Source: Xylogone sp. PMI_703 (taxonomy: Eukaryota > Ascomycota > Leotiomycetes). Taken from it: DNA of 64,000 bases. The notes beneath the pieces were generated by a model. The model made no database searches. It saw only the letters and a list, made by a program, of their open reading frames with translations, and had not been told where the DNA came from. Made by a program: the position numbers and the translations under genes. Below, piece by piece: positions 49,048-60,600 of the stretch. Position 1 is the first letter of the stretch. Every line of letters starts with the position of its first letter. The stretch spans positions 5,890,001 through 5,954,000 of the forward strand of contig JAJTUQ010000003.1 in NCBI GenBank assembly GCA_021399445.1, written 5' to 3'.

Positions 49048-50445
49048 GGTGCTCATCCTCGCTGCTACTCTTCTGGGTTACAATGGGTGCTCAAGGAAGG
49101 TCGTTCCGATTTGCGACATTTTTCAACCTCTTATCCTTCTTTTTCGCGTGCCGGTCGCTATTTACGGCTTTATATTTTTCTCCTATTTCTATTTCCTTTT
49201 CCTTTTCTGGAGGAAGATATCGTTTGGTATATCCCAGCATTTTAGCGTTGCATGGCGGATTTACTTTGCTTGCATTTGCATACACAGTTCTCCAGGGACG
49301 GTGGAAAACAAAAACAAAACAGATCTCAAAACGGCGCAAGCCACACTCAGCAGCATCATTATTAGGGCCGGATCTCTCTCGACTTTTTACTTATCTTTTA
49401 CTTTTATCCAGCAGGGAATCGTGTTGGTTGAGAGAAGAGGTTGTAGCAGTCTGGTTTTTTCTTCATATTCTCTTCTCTTCTACTTCCTTTCGATTTTTTC
49501 CTCTCCCGAGCACAGGTCGATCTTGGTGGAAACTTTATTATTCTTTATTTTTTTCTTCCTCATCTAGGGTATTATTTAATGGTTTAGTGCGGTGGTGGAA
49601 TCAAGAGAAAGAATAGGAGAAAAAACGAGCGGGAGATAGTTTCTACCAAGTTGCGCTGATCATGATTATGAGCACACGAAAAGATTAATGGAGATTTATG
49701 AGAGAATGAAGATGCTATGAGAATGAAAAGAGTTGTGGGGTGTGTTATATCTACTTTTTTTTATGAAACATACGAAGAATATTTGGGAATGTTTTCTGGG
49801 ATGGATTATTGGGTATATTTTAGTTGTTCTTTCTTTTCTTGTAGCGAAATAGATACCCATTTGAACTCTTTCGAGTCTTGTGATTCTTTTTGATTGGTGG
49901 TGTGAGTTATGTTGTGAAGTTGTTGAGATGTTTGTGATGATTGTGTGAGACCTCTATCACATTAAAACGCAAAACCATTTTAAGACGATTTTTAGTATCA
50001 TTGTGAAGCAACATAAAGTAGATTGATAGCAGCTTATTCTTAATCTGGGGAGGGTTGAGTTTTTTGATAAACATAGAGGAATAGTTGGTTCCTGATTGCA
50101 CAACTTAAGGCGCTACGAGATGATATATTCCGGCCAATACGCCCGCTGGCCCACAAATAACTAACTGACTGGCTGGCCATTGAGTGGACCCACTAGCTAG
50201 CCTACGGGGCTGGACTACATACTATGATGACATTTTCATACACTCTCTCTATATACGCTAACCCCAGTTAACTCATCAAAGATAGTACGAGTTCAGATAT
50301 GAAGCAGAACATTATCCCATCCCATCCCATCCCATCTACTCTTGAACTTAACCTTACTTGCTTCTTCGCTAAGTTTAGTTCAGATCCTCCAATTTTAACT
50401 AGTTGTTCTCTAATAAATAACAACTTTTGTCATTCCTGATAGATA
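49048..50445. other. 3' flank and gene-free stretch
   Basis: The first ~600 bp after the stop are T- and TC-rich and look like a 3' UTR; apparent open frames there are low-complexity artefacts. A pentanucleotide tract of CCCAT units lies at about 50313-50336. Nothing else is recognisable. Confidence 0.35.
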
Positions 50446-50630
50446 GATTGATTTGGCTTGATATGAGGCCCATCTCCAAACATTTGGCCATGGGAAAAGT
50501 AAACATGATCTAATTGTTGTATTCTTGAGTATGTAGAAATTTGGGCGGACTTATTCATGGTGCAGTACAGATGGGAATATAAGGATCATACTAAGGGTAG
50601 AGTCCCCAGGTCTTGTGGGTTTGAATGTAT
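50446..50630. repeat. Diverged duplicate of 56095-56265
   Basis: Direct-orientation copy of the sequence at 56095-56265. Shared stretches include GAAAAGTAAACATGATCT and GTATTCTTGA followed by TATGT and GGAATTT-type matches. It lies immediately beside the decayed CorA-gene fragment at 50640, showing that both were copied together. Confidence 0.6.
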
Positions 50631-50639
50631 GCTAAGATT

Positions 50640-50955
50640 CTTTTGTGATTCATATCACTTTTCCTTCATTGGTAGGATCTTAGTTCTTATTCTCCGACAC
50701 ATTCTTCCGATTCCTGAGTCCTTCCACATACGTGTTATATACATTTTCCGCGCTGCCCTTGTTGTTCTCCCTCAGGGTCATCTTCTTTCCCTTCATTCTC
50801 CTAGTGGTGCTCTACACGGTCATCTTCTTGGTTCTCCTCATGTGACTTGTCGTCAATAGATTCCTCTTCTTCTTTGGATATATGAAGTATTTTCTTCGGG
50901 TATAACACTTCGGGTGGATTAACGAGTAGGGATATACGCTCCTTGAGCCTAGTGT
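50640..50955 (-). pseudogene. Decayed copy of the C-terminal part of the CorA-like gene
   Basis: Read on the minus strand from 50955, the sequence gives LKERISLLVNPPEVLYPKKI and then an acidic stretch. This matches LKERTSLLVNPLEVLHPQKI and the acidic EEH-rich tail in the last exon of the gene at 57633-63059 (DNA match to about 57712-58010). Several in-frame stops follow, so it is not functional. It is flanked by a copy of the downstream sequence of the same gene, meaning this is the 3' remnant of a duplicated gene, with the rest deleted or beyond recognition. Confidence 0.75.
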
Positions 50956-53619
50956 CTCAAAGTACTTCTGAGCCAGCGAGGGACAACAGATCAGTTATGA
51001 TCTTTTGCTAGTTCAGGCAAAAAGTGCAGAAGTCGAAAGCTATCATCTTGTCTCATAAAACACCGCAGCATCATTCAACCTCACGTGTTGGTGAAAGTAA
51101 GTACAGATTGAATTGCAAAGGTGCAGTTCAAGATGTCATTGTATTTAATCAGCATACAATGTCAGGATTCTGGGCTCAATACGTAAGGTTGATTGCCAAC
51201 ATAATGCGACGAAATAGACCGACGATCTTTACAAAGAGTTACTTTGACCTCTTGATATGGCCATCTCCAGCTAAAGGCTATCACTTGCCACAACCACATC
51301 CAACGCATTCCGGCCCCTGGATTCGCGCTTGAGATTCTCTTGGCTTAGTCGGCGTTGATGCATCCCCCCAGCAGCGTAACAACAAGGGTTAAAGTGGATG
51401 TAATTGTGGGTGTTCCGTGAGATATGACGAGGACCACAAAGACCTCATTGTCCTATTTGAGTAATATTTTTATGGTAAAAGTATCCACAATACAGGGGGT
51501 TGAGCAATCGAATCACTGAATTTACTTGTTTACACTGCTGGGTGGATGCATTTAGGGGGGATAGTAATATGCGGATGACGGCCGCTATATATAGAACATC
51601 TTCATTTCTCGTGTAGGCTCGGTGCTATGCTTCCGCCCCAGATAGAGATGAATCGTCATAGTAAAGTTTAAGTGTGTCCGGGCCTAAGTAGAGAAATATG
51701 GGAAACAAGACCACGAAGCTCTAATTATCGAATCTTATGAGTGGGAGATGAGCCGGATCGGCCGCTGGAAACTTTGACTGGTTCAAGTCTGCTAGTTCAC
51801 ATTCCAACACATATGCGCTGCGGGCAACTTAAACCCCTTGCTAAATTAGTTAATTCTTTATAAATACAACATACAATAGTTTCCTTTTAAAATTCGGCGA
51901 TATGAAGATAAAGCTTTCGGAGTTAAGGAGGCCGTGAGAATTAACTCCGATGTTAAACTCCAAGGGCACGACTTACCTAAGGCGAAGTCTCGGCGGAGAC
52001 GTGTAAGTCGTTAAAACAAGCTTATTTGTAAACATTGATACTAAAGATAAATGAAACTGTTCGCCGAAGTGATACCGCGGCCGATGAGCCGTTAGTCTTC
52101 TTGTTTAAGTCAATTGTAGCTTACTTAAAACTTGCATCTAACGATTCGTTAACGTTGTATTTGTCTAATTTAAGTTTATCTAATCATCGTAAGTAAGAGC
52201 GAGTGAGTGAAGAAAAGATATGTATAGTTTAAAAGTATTCAAACTTGTTATGACACTTAAAAAGCATAGCGGCCCTTAAGTAGTTAACGCGTTAACGTAC
52301 TAATATATACATATAAATTCTATGTTTAATAACCCATCAGTATGGCTATTAATGTAAGTATGCAACATGATTTGGAATCTACTACTATTGATTCAACGTG
52401 ATAGCAGGATTAGTCCTTGTTAAGGTTAACACTTTACTGGGGTGGGTATCGGGTAAAACGGGTTAAGGCGCCGGGGTAGAACACAAGGGTAACCTCAGCC
52501 TCATGCATTGTGACTCCCCGCGAGCCAATTACTCGGTCTTCTCTGATTCTGTGCCTTAATCCTGTGGAGGATTCGGACGCCAATTATGAATAACTCCGTG
52601 GCGATCTGAGGCAAGAGGTCTAATGACCTGTATTGTTTCTGTAATTAGATTATGCGCCGTACTGGAAGAGGCAAAAAGAAATTGGAAATGGCTGGTGTGT
52701 CTTGGATGTTTATCGTGTGCTTAATTAAAACTAGATGAATACCGAAATTACCGAGCAATCAGGCGGGAAAATAAGGTAGCGCTCATGAGTTTAAATGGAT
52801 TTAACATTCTTCCCCCAGTTTTCTTCTCTTGCGTATACGATATACGATCCATGTGGCAGAGGAGGAGTCAAGCTACCGCAGACACAGTAGCACGTCGTCC
52901 GCCAGTCGGCCGATGCTACCTTCCGGACATTGAATGGACTTCCAAATTTGGGTGTTCCCCCTAAGGCCTTAAGGTTTACGCTGTCAGAATCCTCTTTGCA
53001 CGACAACGGCCATTTATACGATATACGGTGCATATCGTCAGCAAAGCGTACCATTTATGTAGGTTAAACTTGCTATAGGGCGTAGATGATCCTGGATAGT
53101 CCGAAGTTCTAGAGTTTGAGATGATGCAGCGGGGCGGCACAGGCCATGAGTAAGGTAAACACTCCGTTAGCTTCCAGGGGGCTCAGCGCCGCTTACAGAC
53201 ACTTTCCTTTGCAAGCTGGGCCTGGGCTGGGTATGTGGATCCAGCTTATTCGGTGCGAACCTTATCACCAGCGAAAGGAGGACAGTGGGTTGCCGGTATC
53301 CAGCCAAGCTGAAGGATGGCGGGTCGAATCGAATCCCAGGAGCAATGCATGTCTGGACTTCCCACATTGTTACCTTGCTTCCTGTCTGTGCCACAGTAAT
53401 CAAGAAGCTGGTGTGTGTGAGGCTCAATATTCGATCACATCAGCCCCCCCCGGATTTAATAATCGCGTACTCCGTACTTTCTGTTGATCAAGGAGGGGGA
53501 GGCATTCAGCACCGTACCTTTCACATAACTATTTCGCTGTCGGGCCGGCCATGGAGCACAACAGTGGACTTCACACCTCTTTCCATACCGAATAACTGAG
53601 GGCTATCGTACTAGTGACA
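50956..53619. other. Gene-poor, AT-rich region
   Basis: About 2.7 kb without a credible gene. It contains a perfect 14-bp palindrome GTTAACGCGTTAAC at 52283-52296, a 9-bp inverted repeat ACGACTTAC/GTAAGTCGT near 51969-52012, a 13-bp direct repeat TATACGATATACG at 52834-52846 and 53015-53027, and GTACTCCGTAC at 53467-53477. The mixture suggests decayed mobile elements, but no ends or coding parts could be identified. Confidence 0.35.
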
Positions 53620-55570
53620 ATGATTTCTTTTAAGCAGTCGAAGACTTCCGTTCGTGGCAAGTCCGAAACCCGGTGGACTAAACACGGCTGCTTCCTGTAT
53701 CTTCTCCTGGTTGACGCCTTGTCCATCGGCCTTGCTCTGCTGAATCACTTCAACTGGACCCTACATTCGGGGCATATTCCCGACTTTATTGCCGGACACC
53801 CCTCGGCCGTTAGCCTTATAATCCAGATCATTTCTAGTCTTCTTGGATTCATCTACATCTCGGTTTGCAGTAAGCCCATGCAGTCACTTTTCCAGAGTAA
53901 TGAGTTAACAGAGGCTTCTAGGCACGATAATCAATCTCATGACAAGAGTCTCTCTCGAACAAAATGGCCTCTCGCTAGATTCCGTCAAGTTCCGGAGCGC
54001 CTTGGTTGCTCAAAGTCTAGATACTTCTCTGCCCTACCGATATCTGTGGAGGCTGTTCATCTTCTGCATTTTTGCTCTCGTTCCCTCTGCGCTTTGGGCC
54101 AGTGCGATTACACCAGTGCCGACTATGATAATCAGAGACATCCCAAATTCCCTACAGACTCCCGGTTTTCAGAACATCTCATGGGTGGACCTGAACCCCT
54201 CGGCAGCGGATGCCCGCCGAGATGAAGTCCTAGGCATCTTCACATTCGCGCCGGCTTGGTACCTGCAGGGGCTCATTCTAGATTCCGCTGCTGGCGCTAC
54301 CAGTCGTACAGGAGGCAATATCACCCGTCCGAAGCTAGATAAAACGACATATTCATACGTTAACCGCAGCTATGGAGTTGGTTCTGTTGTTGGCTTGGCT
54401 GATGATGCTATTGCTCATCAATACAAAGCAACTAAATATTCGTTCATGGAGAACGGGTTCGAAACACAGGTCTCGTGCATTTATAACCAATCTTCCCGCT
54501 GGGGTCTGGTTCCTTCCGACGGTCAGCCGGACTTCTGGTATCTCCACGTGTTTGAAGCTTTTGGCTGGCTCCCAAATTCCCCAAACGCGCTGGATTACAC
54601 AGCCGCAACTATGCTTCACAACCCAGCCATTGTCGCCCTTGCCAGCGACACCTCAGGCGGACAGAACTACTTTGGCATCACGACCGACGCGGACAATTAC
54701 GTGGCGCTGAACAATACCCAGTGCCAGGTTTTATTCACGCAGAAAGAGTTCTCTGTCGATGTTGACGTCCTCAACCGTACTATTACCGTTAACCCGAAGG
54801 AAGAGAACACCTGGCTTACGAACCAGACAACACTGGATAGATATACCGATAAAATAATTGGAGTTCCATACGATATCTCCACCTCCCTGAGCACATCGTT
54901 GTATGTTAATGGTCTCGGGAATGCCATACTAGCAAACGTGGAGAATGTGCAATACTCAAACGGGATGAATGCACAAAGCAATTTAACCGGCCTCGCTGCT
55001 GCCTTGACTTCCATCATGGACGATGCCATGGTTGCGTTTGGCTCTGCTCAAATCATGCTAGCCAACGACACTGCAATCACCTCAGTAAGGGCCACGTCCT
55101 CAGCCTACGCCATTGGGACCCTGCCATACATATACGCCGTCGTTACCCTCTCTCTCCTCACATCTCTCATCTACTCTGTAACGTGGTTACGAACAAATGG
55201 TTGGCGAGGCTTATCCAAATTCGATTTCATGGACATAAAGAGCGTTATCGTCGCTGCTTCGAAAGGAGGAACAGCCATTGCTGATGAGGCTAGCAGACTA
55301 CACGCGGAAGGAGGCACACAATGGTACGCGGACAGCGAGGATAGATTAGTAGGCAACATCTACGTCAGGGTAGACACGAGCGAAGAGATCAGGATCAGCA
55401 GAGCGATGGCGCAGCCGCGGCGGCGGAGAGTGTTTAAGACTGGTGGCGTATATCAGAGTACGGAGGGGATGGAGCCTTTGAAGGATCTGGCGAGCCCGAT
55501 GGCTGGGAGGGATGAGTCCTATGAAGGGTCAGGTAGCTTTTTGCGGCATAACTTCAGCGACAATCTATGA
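53620..55570 (+). CDS. Fungal integral membrane protein of unknown function
   Basis: Two exons, 53620-53869 and 53922-55570 (52-nt intron GTAAGC..TCTAG), give 632 residues. Predicted topology: a helix near residues 20-40 (CFLYLLLVDALSIGLALLNH), one near 60-80 (VSLIIQIISSLLGFIYISV), one near 120-140 (LFIFCIFALVPSALWASAI), a large N-glycosylated extracellular domain of about 320 residues (many NXS/T, FAPAWYLQG, CIYNQSS), one helix near 500-520 (LPYIYAVVTLSLLTSLIYSV), and a basic cytosolic tail. This matches a common uncharacterised Pezizomycotina family in which the motif VSLDSLKFWSAL follows the second helix (here GLSLDSVKFRSAL). The start at 53620 is the first ATG. Function unknown; surface sensing or transport has not been shown. 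Confidence 0.75.
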
Positions 55571-57632
55571 TATGGATGAGTGTTTTCTTGTGCTGGAAAT
55601 GGTGTCAGCTGGCTGCATGGGTTGGGCGTCTCTAAGAGATTGAGAGGTTGTCTGTCGCCCTGGTCCCGATATACTATCGTCGGTGATTTTCATATAGCAT
55701 ACATACCCGGATGGTTATTCGTGGCGTTCTTTTCAAAACGAATATTTGAAGAAGATTGCTCAAAAATATAAAAAAGTTAAGAAGCATAAAGTTGAAGAAC
55801 TAATTAACATTTTGTCAGGCGTCAATGAGTTATTTACAAAACATTAAATACATTAGGCTTTCACTATTAAACATCAGTTCGTAATCTCAAAACCACAGGG
55901 AGATAATAGAGCCGGGTAAAAAGTGCATGTCGTTGTTTTGAGGGTTATTGCCTCGTACAATATAAGCTATAGTCTCCTACTAGTACTGTATTGATACTCC
56001 GTTGCTGCAAATTTGCCTCAACAGCAAAAACCTTACTGGTACGGAGTACTCATGACGCATCTGGGTAATTCCAATTGGAGCACATAGAGACGCATAGATT
56101 GGCTTGATGTGAAACCACTCTGGCATTTGCCATACGAAAAGTAAACATGATCTCGTAGTGTATTCTTGAATATGTGGGAATTTGGATGGCTTTATTCCTT
56201 GTTCAATATGGATGGCATGTGAGAATTGTGATAATAGTAGAGTACTAGGGTTGTGAGTTTGATTATACGTGGTTAACTAGTTTTTCACTTCTTCTTAAAA
56301 GCGCAAAGAATACCTACTCGGCAAACTTTATATGATTTCTGGATTCTAGGCTTTTATATATCTATTTTTACTGTTATATCAATAGTGCTATGAATAGATT
56401 TTAAATATAATGTTCTTAATATTTCACTTAGTACTTTGAAAAAAATTATATCCCTTTCATATGGGTTGATTGGAAAGAGGTCAATATATCCTTAGTGTAG
56501 ATATCTGCTACGCTCGCTATCTATGGTCAGAGTCAAAGACGCTGCATTCATATCAGTCTAGTATAACTTAGTTTATTACTCTGTCTTAACTTTTCACTAT
56601 AAAATGCAAGGAACCCATTATTTCTTATCAAGTCCACGGAGGTCAATAATTGTACACTCTGAATGGGTCTTACTTAATGAATCACAACTGTAGTAGTTAA
56701 ATCGATTGATCGGTCTTAAGTCTACGATGCTTGGGGTTCTGGATTTCGGAATAAATGCCTGGTTATGGTTCATATCTCTTCTAGACCTGAGGTTTAGCCG
56801 ATACGTGAGCGATTCGTCAAGACTCGTATGCTTGGTGAAGTTAACCACCTCGTCAGTTAAACGAAAAACTTTACCTGGTATCTAGAGACAATCAGTAATA
56901 CTCTCTTTACTTGCGCCATTTATCCTATCGGCTGGAGCTCCTGAGCTACCTCGTTAATAGCATCAGTATCCGTAGTAATGACGGAAATGAGCATTCTTTT
57001 CTTTCAAATTTTTGAAGTAAGATATATTTCTTTGAATATTATGCAATACTTGGTTATATTCTATATTAGTCTCTCTCCCACTAGTTCTTTTTTAGTCTCT
57101 AGATATCAACAGCGGCATCAATCAAGCATAAGTCGAGCCTAAAGAGGTACAGCCCTCTCCGAGTTGTTCAAGTCGTCCCAAAGCACCACCAAAATTTTAG
57201 CTTAACCTGTGACAAAATGACTCGACAATTTAAGGCGTAGAGATGTACCTAACACAGCTTCCACGTATTACAAATTCAGCTGTCTCTACTATGATGATGA
57301 TAGTTATTTGCGTCCAGCGGGGGCAGGTGAAACCTGCTCCCTGAGAGACCTCCCTGGGGGTATTAGGACGTGCTAAGCTAAGGAATTATGTACAAGTGTA
57401 TATCTAAATATAAACCATGACCGCCCCAGAAAGCATTTCTTGCATACGCGTGGCCGTAGCCGTTCCACATTAAGCTTTGCCCGCCGTTTGGGATGACCAG
57501 TGGAGGTGTGAGAGGGACTGTGCCTCTGAGCTAGCTCATATGAGCAGGAGTGTGTGGCTGGAGGGCCAATGGTTAAGTTGCTAAACAACATCTGATGTGA
57601 AGCTTACTAGGCCGTAGCTGTCTGTACTAGAC
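55571..57632. other. Gene-free, AT-rich region
   Basis: About 2 kb between the membrane protein gene (+) and the 3' end of the CorA-like gene (-). It contains the parent-like copy of the duplicate segment (56095-56265) and TACGGAGTAC at 56040-56049. No coding frame is credible. Confidence 0.4.
56095..56265. repeat. Diverged duplicate of 50446-50630
   Basis: Same orientation as the copy near 50.5 kb, sharing GAAAAGTAAACATGATCT and the following TATTCTTGA..TATGT blocks. Here it lies about 1.4 kb from the CorA-like gene's stop, whereas in the other copy it directly abuts the gene remnant. Confidence 0.6.
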
Positions 57633-60600
57633 CTACCTAAGGGCTTCTATATCGGGCGCCTGTCTCACTCTTCTCTTCGAAGCACTCCTAATGTTAGTCC
57701 ATGGCCATAGTTTGTGATTCTCATCACTTTTCCCTTTATTGGTAGGACCTTGCCCCTTCTCCGAGGTGTGCTTTTGCTTTCTGAGCTTATCCAAATACTC
57801 GTTATATGCATTCTCTACGCTATTCTTGCCGTCTCCTTCGGGGTCGTCTTCTCCTTCATCCTCACCATGGTGCTCTTCTTGGTGCTCCTCATCTGACTCA
57901 TCCTCCGTAGATTCCTCTTCTTTAAACGTTTGGAATATCTTCTGTGGATGTAGCACTTCTAGTGGATTGACAAGCAGAGATGTACGTTCCTTGAGCCTTC
58001 GCTTCTCCTTGCGCTCACGTTTTCTCAAATTTTCTTCTGCTTTTTCTTTTGGGCTTGGATCCTTCTTCTTTTCCTTAGTCTTGTGCTCATTATCATTTTC
58101 ATTACTTCCGTTGGGAGCTGTATTGTTAGGTTCGACTCCATCCCACACGGCCCATACTCTTTTGGCCCTGGCTTTACCTTCGGCTTTTGCTAGCAAGTGC
58201 TTTATGCGTTGGTAACCTGCTGAGAGAGTACTGATGATAGAAACCCATACCGCTAGAATGGACCAGGCGATCAGGAACATAGGCAGCAGAAGCAACCCCA
58301 GGATAATCCACGCCACTCGCTGCAATATGTTGCTGGCCAATGTTGAATCTTTCCTCAAGTACCAGAAGGAGGCGAATGACTGGATACCCAACACAATACA
58401 TGTGGCAGGGAATTCAATCAGGAGGTATACAACCCAGTAGAAGAGATAAACTATTTTGTTTCCTGGCCACTTTGGTGCCTCATCATCATGTAAGACACTG
58501 TCGTGTTCAAGCTTCGCCATAATTTTGCCAACCTTACTCCATTCTAGAGGCCATTTGCTACTGGTTTCACGCATCCTCTTACCTGCACTCCTGCTCATCT
58601 TAAATCTGATAAACATGATCGGCCAGGCAAGTGTTTCCGCGTTGAAGACGATAACAAGTGTTATAATTAGAGCCACCGCCGTAGCTCGTCCGAAAGGTGC
58701 AAGAATAGATATAGCTCTATATACATTAGCATGAAATATGGCTTAGTCTTGAGAGAATACTGACGGCGTGCCCTGCATACTGAATAAACTCTGGTCATAA
58801 TTAGCAATCATAGTCAGTTTAACCCTTCATGTTTGTTACACCACGACGAGAAAACATACCGATACGAAGCTGAGAGGCAAAAATATTACAGTGGCGTAAG
58901 TAAAGATTCGAACATTCTCGGCGGAGCGTGCAGCAGTCCTAGCCTCCGCAAGGTTCAAGTTGTCGACAAGCTGTGAATAAATTAGCTCCTAGATCAGCGA
59001 AAACTTTTGACGAGAAACTTTCCACTAGGCGGTGACCTTTCACTTGGTTGATGGAAGACTCCACCTTCTTAGACTGTTCCTTTAATAAGCTGACTTGTTG
59101 CTTTACTTGCAGGTTGTAGTGATCTCTCCGGTTCCCATGCTTCAGCTCATCCTTTTCCGACCAGCGAGGTTTAGCACTACGGGTTTTTTCTCGGGCCAAC
59201 CATGCTTCCAGATTAGCTATGTTGGTTTGTAACATTCGGCGAGCCTGATTCAGAATTCCGTCGATATCTAGGCAAACCTTGGACCGTGTATAGAGCTTGT
59301 CAAAGCTACCATCCATCGAGGTCTACTTGGACTCAATAACAAGCTTCAGCTATGAATTGGGTTGTTTTACCTTGAGCTCGACCCATTTGTCAACGGCTTC
59401 TAGAAGCTCTCTTGTACAGTTATATGCTTCGAAGACCATTCTGTGCACGAGGTACGGCTCGAGTATCTTGCGTTGGTCTTGCTGCGAGCTTGGTTCAAAC
59501 CATGTTGAGTTTTCATAAGTGAGTTTAGGCCATACGGATGATTGTTTCGGTAAATATGTTAAGAGATATCCTGTCCAGTACCTATCGTCCATGTCTCCAT
59601 TTACACGATAACTCAATGAAGCTTTAAAAATACTCATCTTTTGGTTTGCAACCTCGAATGGAAAGTCGCTCACAAACCCATCTAAAAGAGGCTTGCTGGG
59701 TGACAAATTATATGTATTGCCTTGCGCTGGAACAAGTTGAATAAAAGCAAGATGAAACTCGGTTGTCCAGACATTCGCGATATAGTGAACCTTGAATAGT
59801 AGTTAGCTTTGCCAGCACGATTTGTCTGGGTAGGGCGCGGATTGTCCAACATCTTCACGTAAGTAGGCGGTAAAATTACCGTGATGGCTTAAGAACTCTG
59901 CTACGTTATAACGTTCCCGCTTCGGAGCTGCAAGATAAAGAATCAAGGCATGTTCAGTTGATACTGGGGAAAGGTAGCTTCAATGAATCAGCAACAGTCA
60001 AGCGTGGCAGGAAGTATATCATGTACAAGAACCTCTTCTTAGCCTTGTCTACAGTACGACCTTCTCGTACAAGCCTATCAAGATCATCTGGATCACAGTT
60101 GGCTCGGACGGGGCGTTCCCGGCCATGCTTGGCAATATCAACAACGAGACAAGTATATGGGCCGAAACTAAACCTTCTTTCCCTCGGGCGATTTTCCCAT
60201 GAATTTATACCCCCCTCTAATATTTTGAAAGGGTAAAACTGGAGACCACTCTCTAGTAGTTCGAGTTCTTTCAAAGTATTTGTATATGGAGCTCTAGGAT
60301 TGATGAAGTCGGGAAATGGATGGAGCCAATCGCGTTTCTTCCTATCTGCTCATGCACACAGCTGTCAGCACCAGGATAGACATGCTAGAAGAAGTGTTCA
60401 GGGGGTGTTTAGAACAGCCAGGGAGATCCGAAGCAGGGTATTGGCAGATGGGTGGTTTACTTTCCGGGTCGAAGACTTGTGACTTGTCTATTGCTACCTT
60501 TGATATCATCTTCTTTTTCTCAAATGCAATGCTTTTCTTAGTTGAAGCAATTCGCCTCCTTTTCTGGTCTTCATCTTCTAAATCAATATCTTTACTCTGA

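Noticed and set aside
48960..49616. 218-codon plus-strand frame after the methyltransferase-like gene
   Set aside because: It overlaps the true C-terminus in another frame and continues through T-rich 3' UTR; Phe/Ser-rich artefact.
51024..51332. 102-codon plus-strand frame next to the CorA-gene remnant
   Set aside because: I looked for similarity to the CorA-like gene and found none; no other support.
53318..53342. tRNA-like B-box resemblance (GGTCGAATC..)
   Set aside because: No matching A box or acceptor stem could be paired upstream; no tRNA structure forms.
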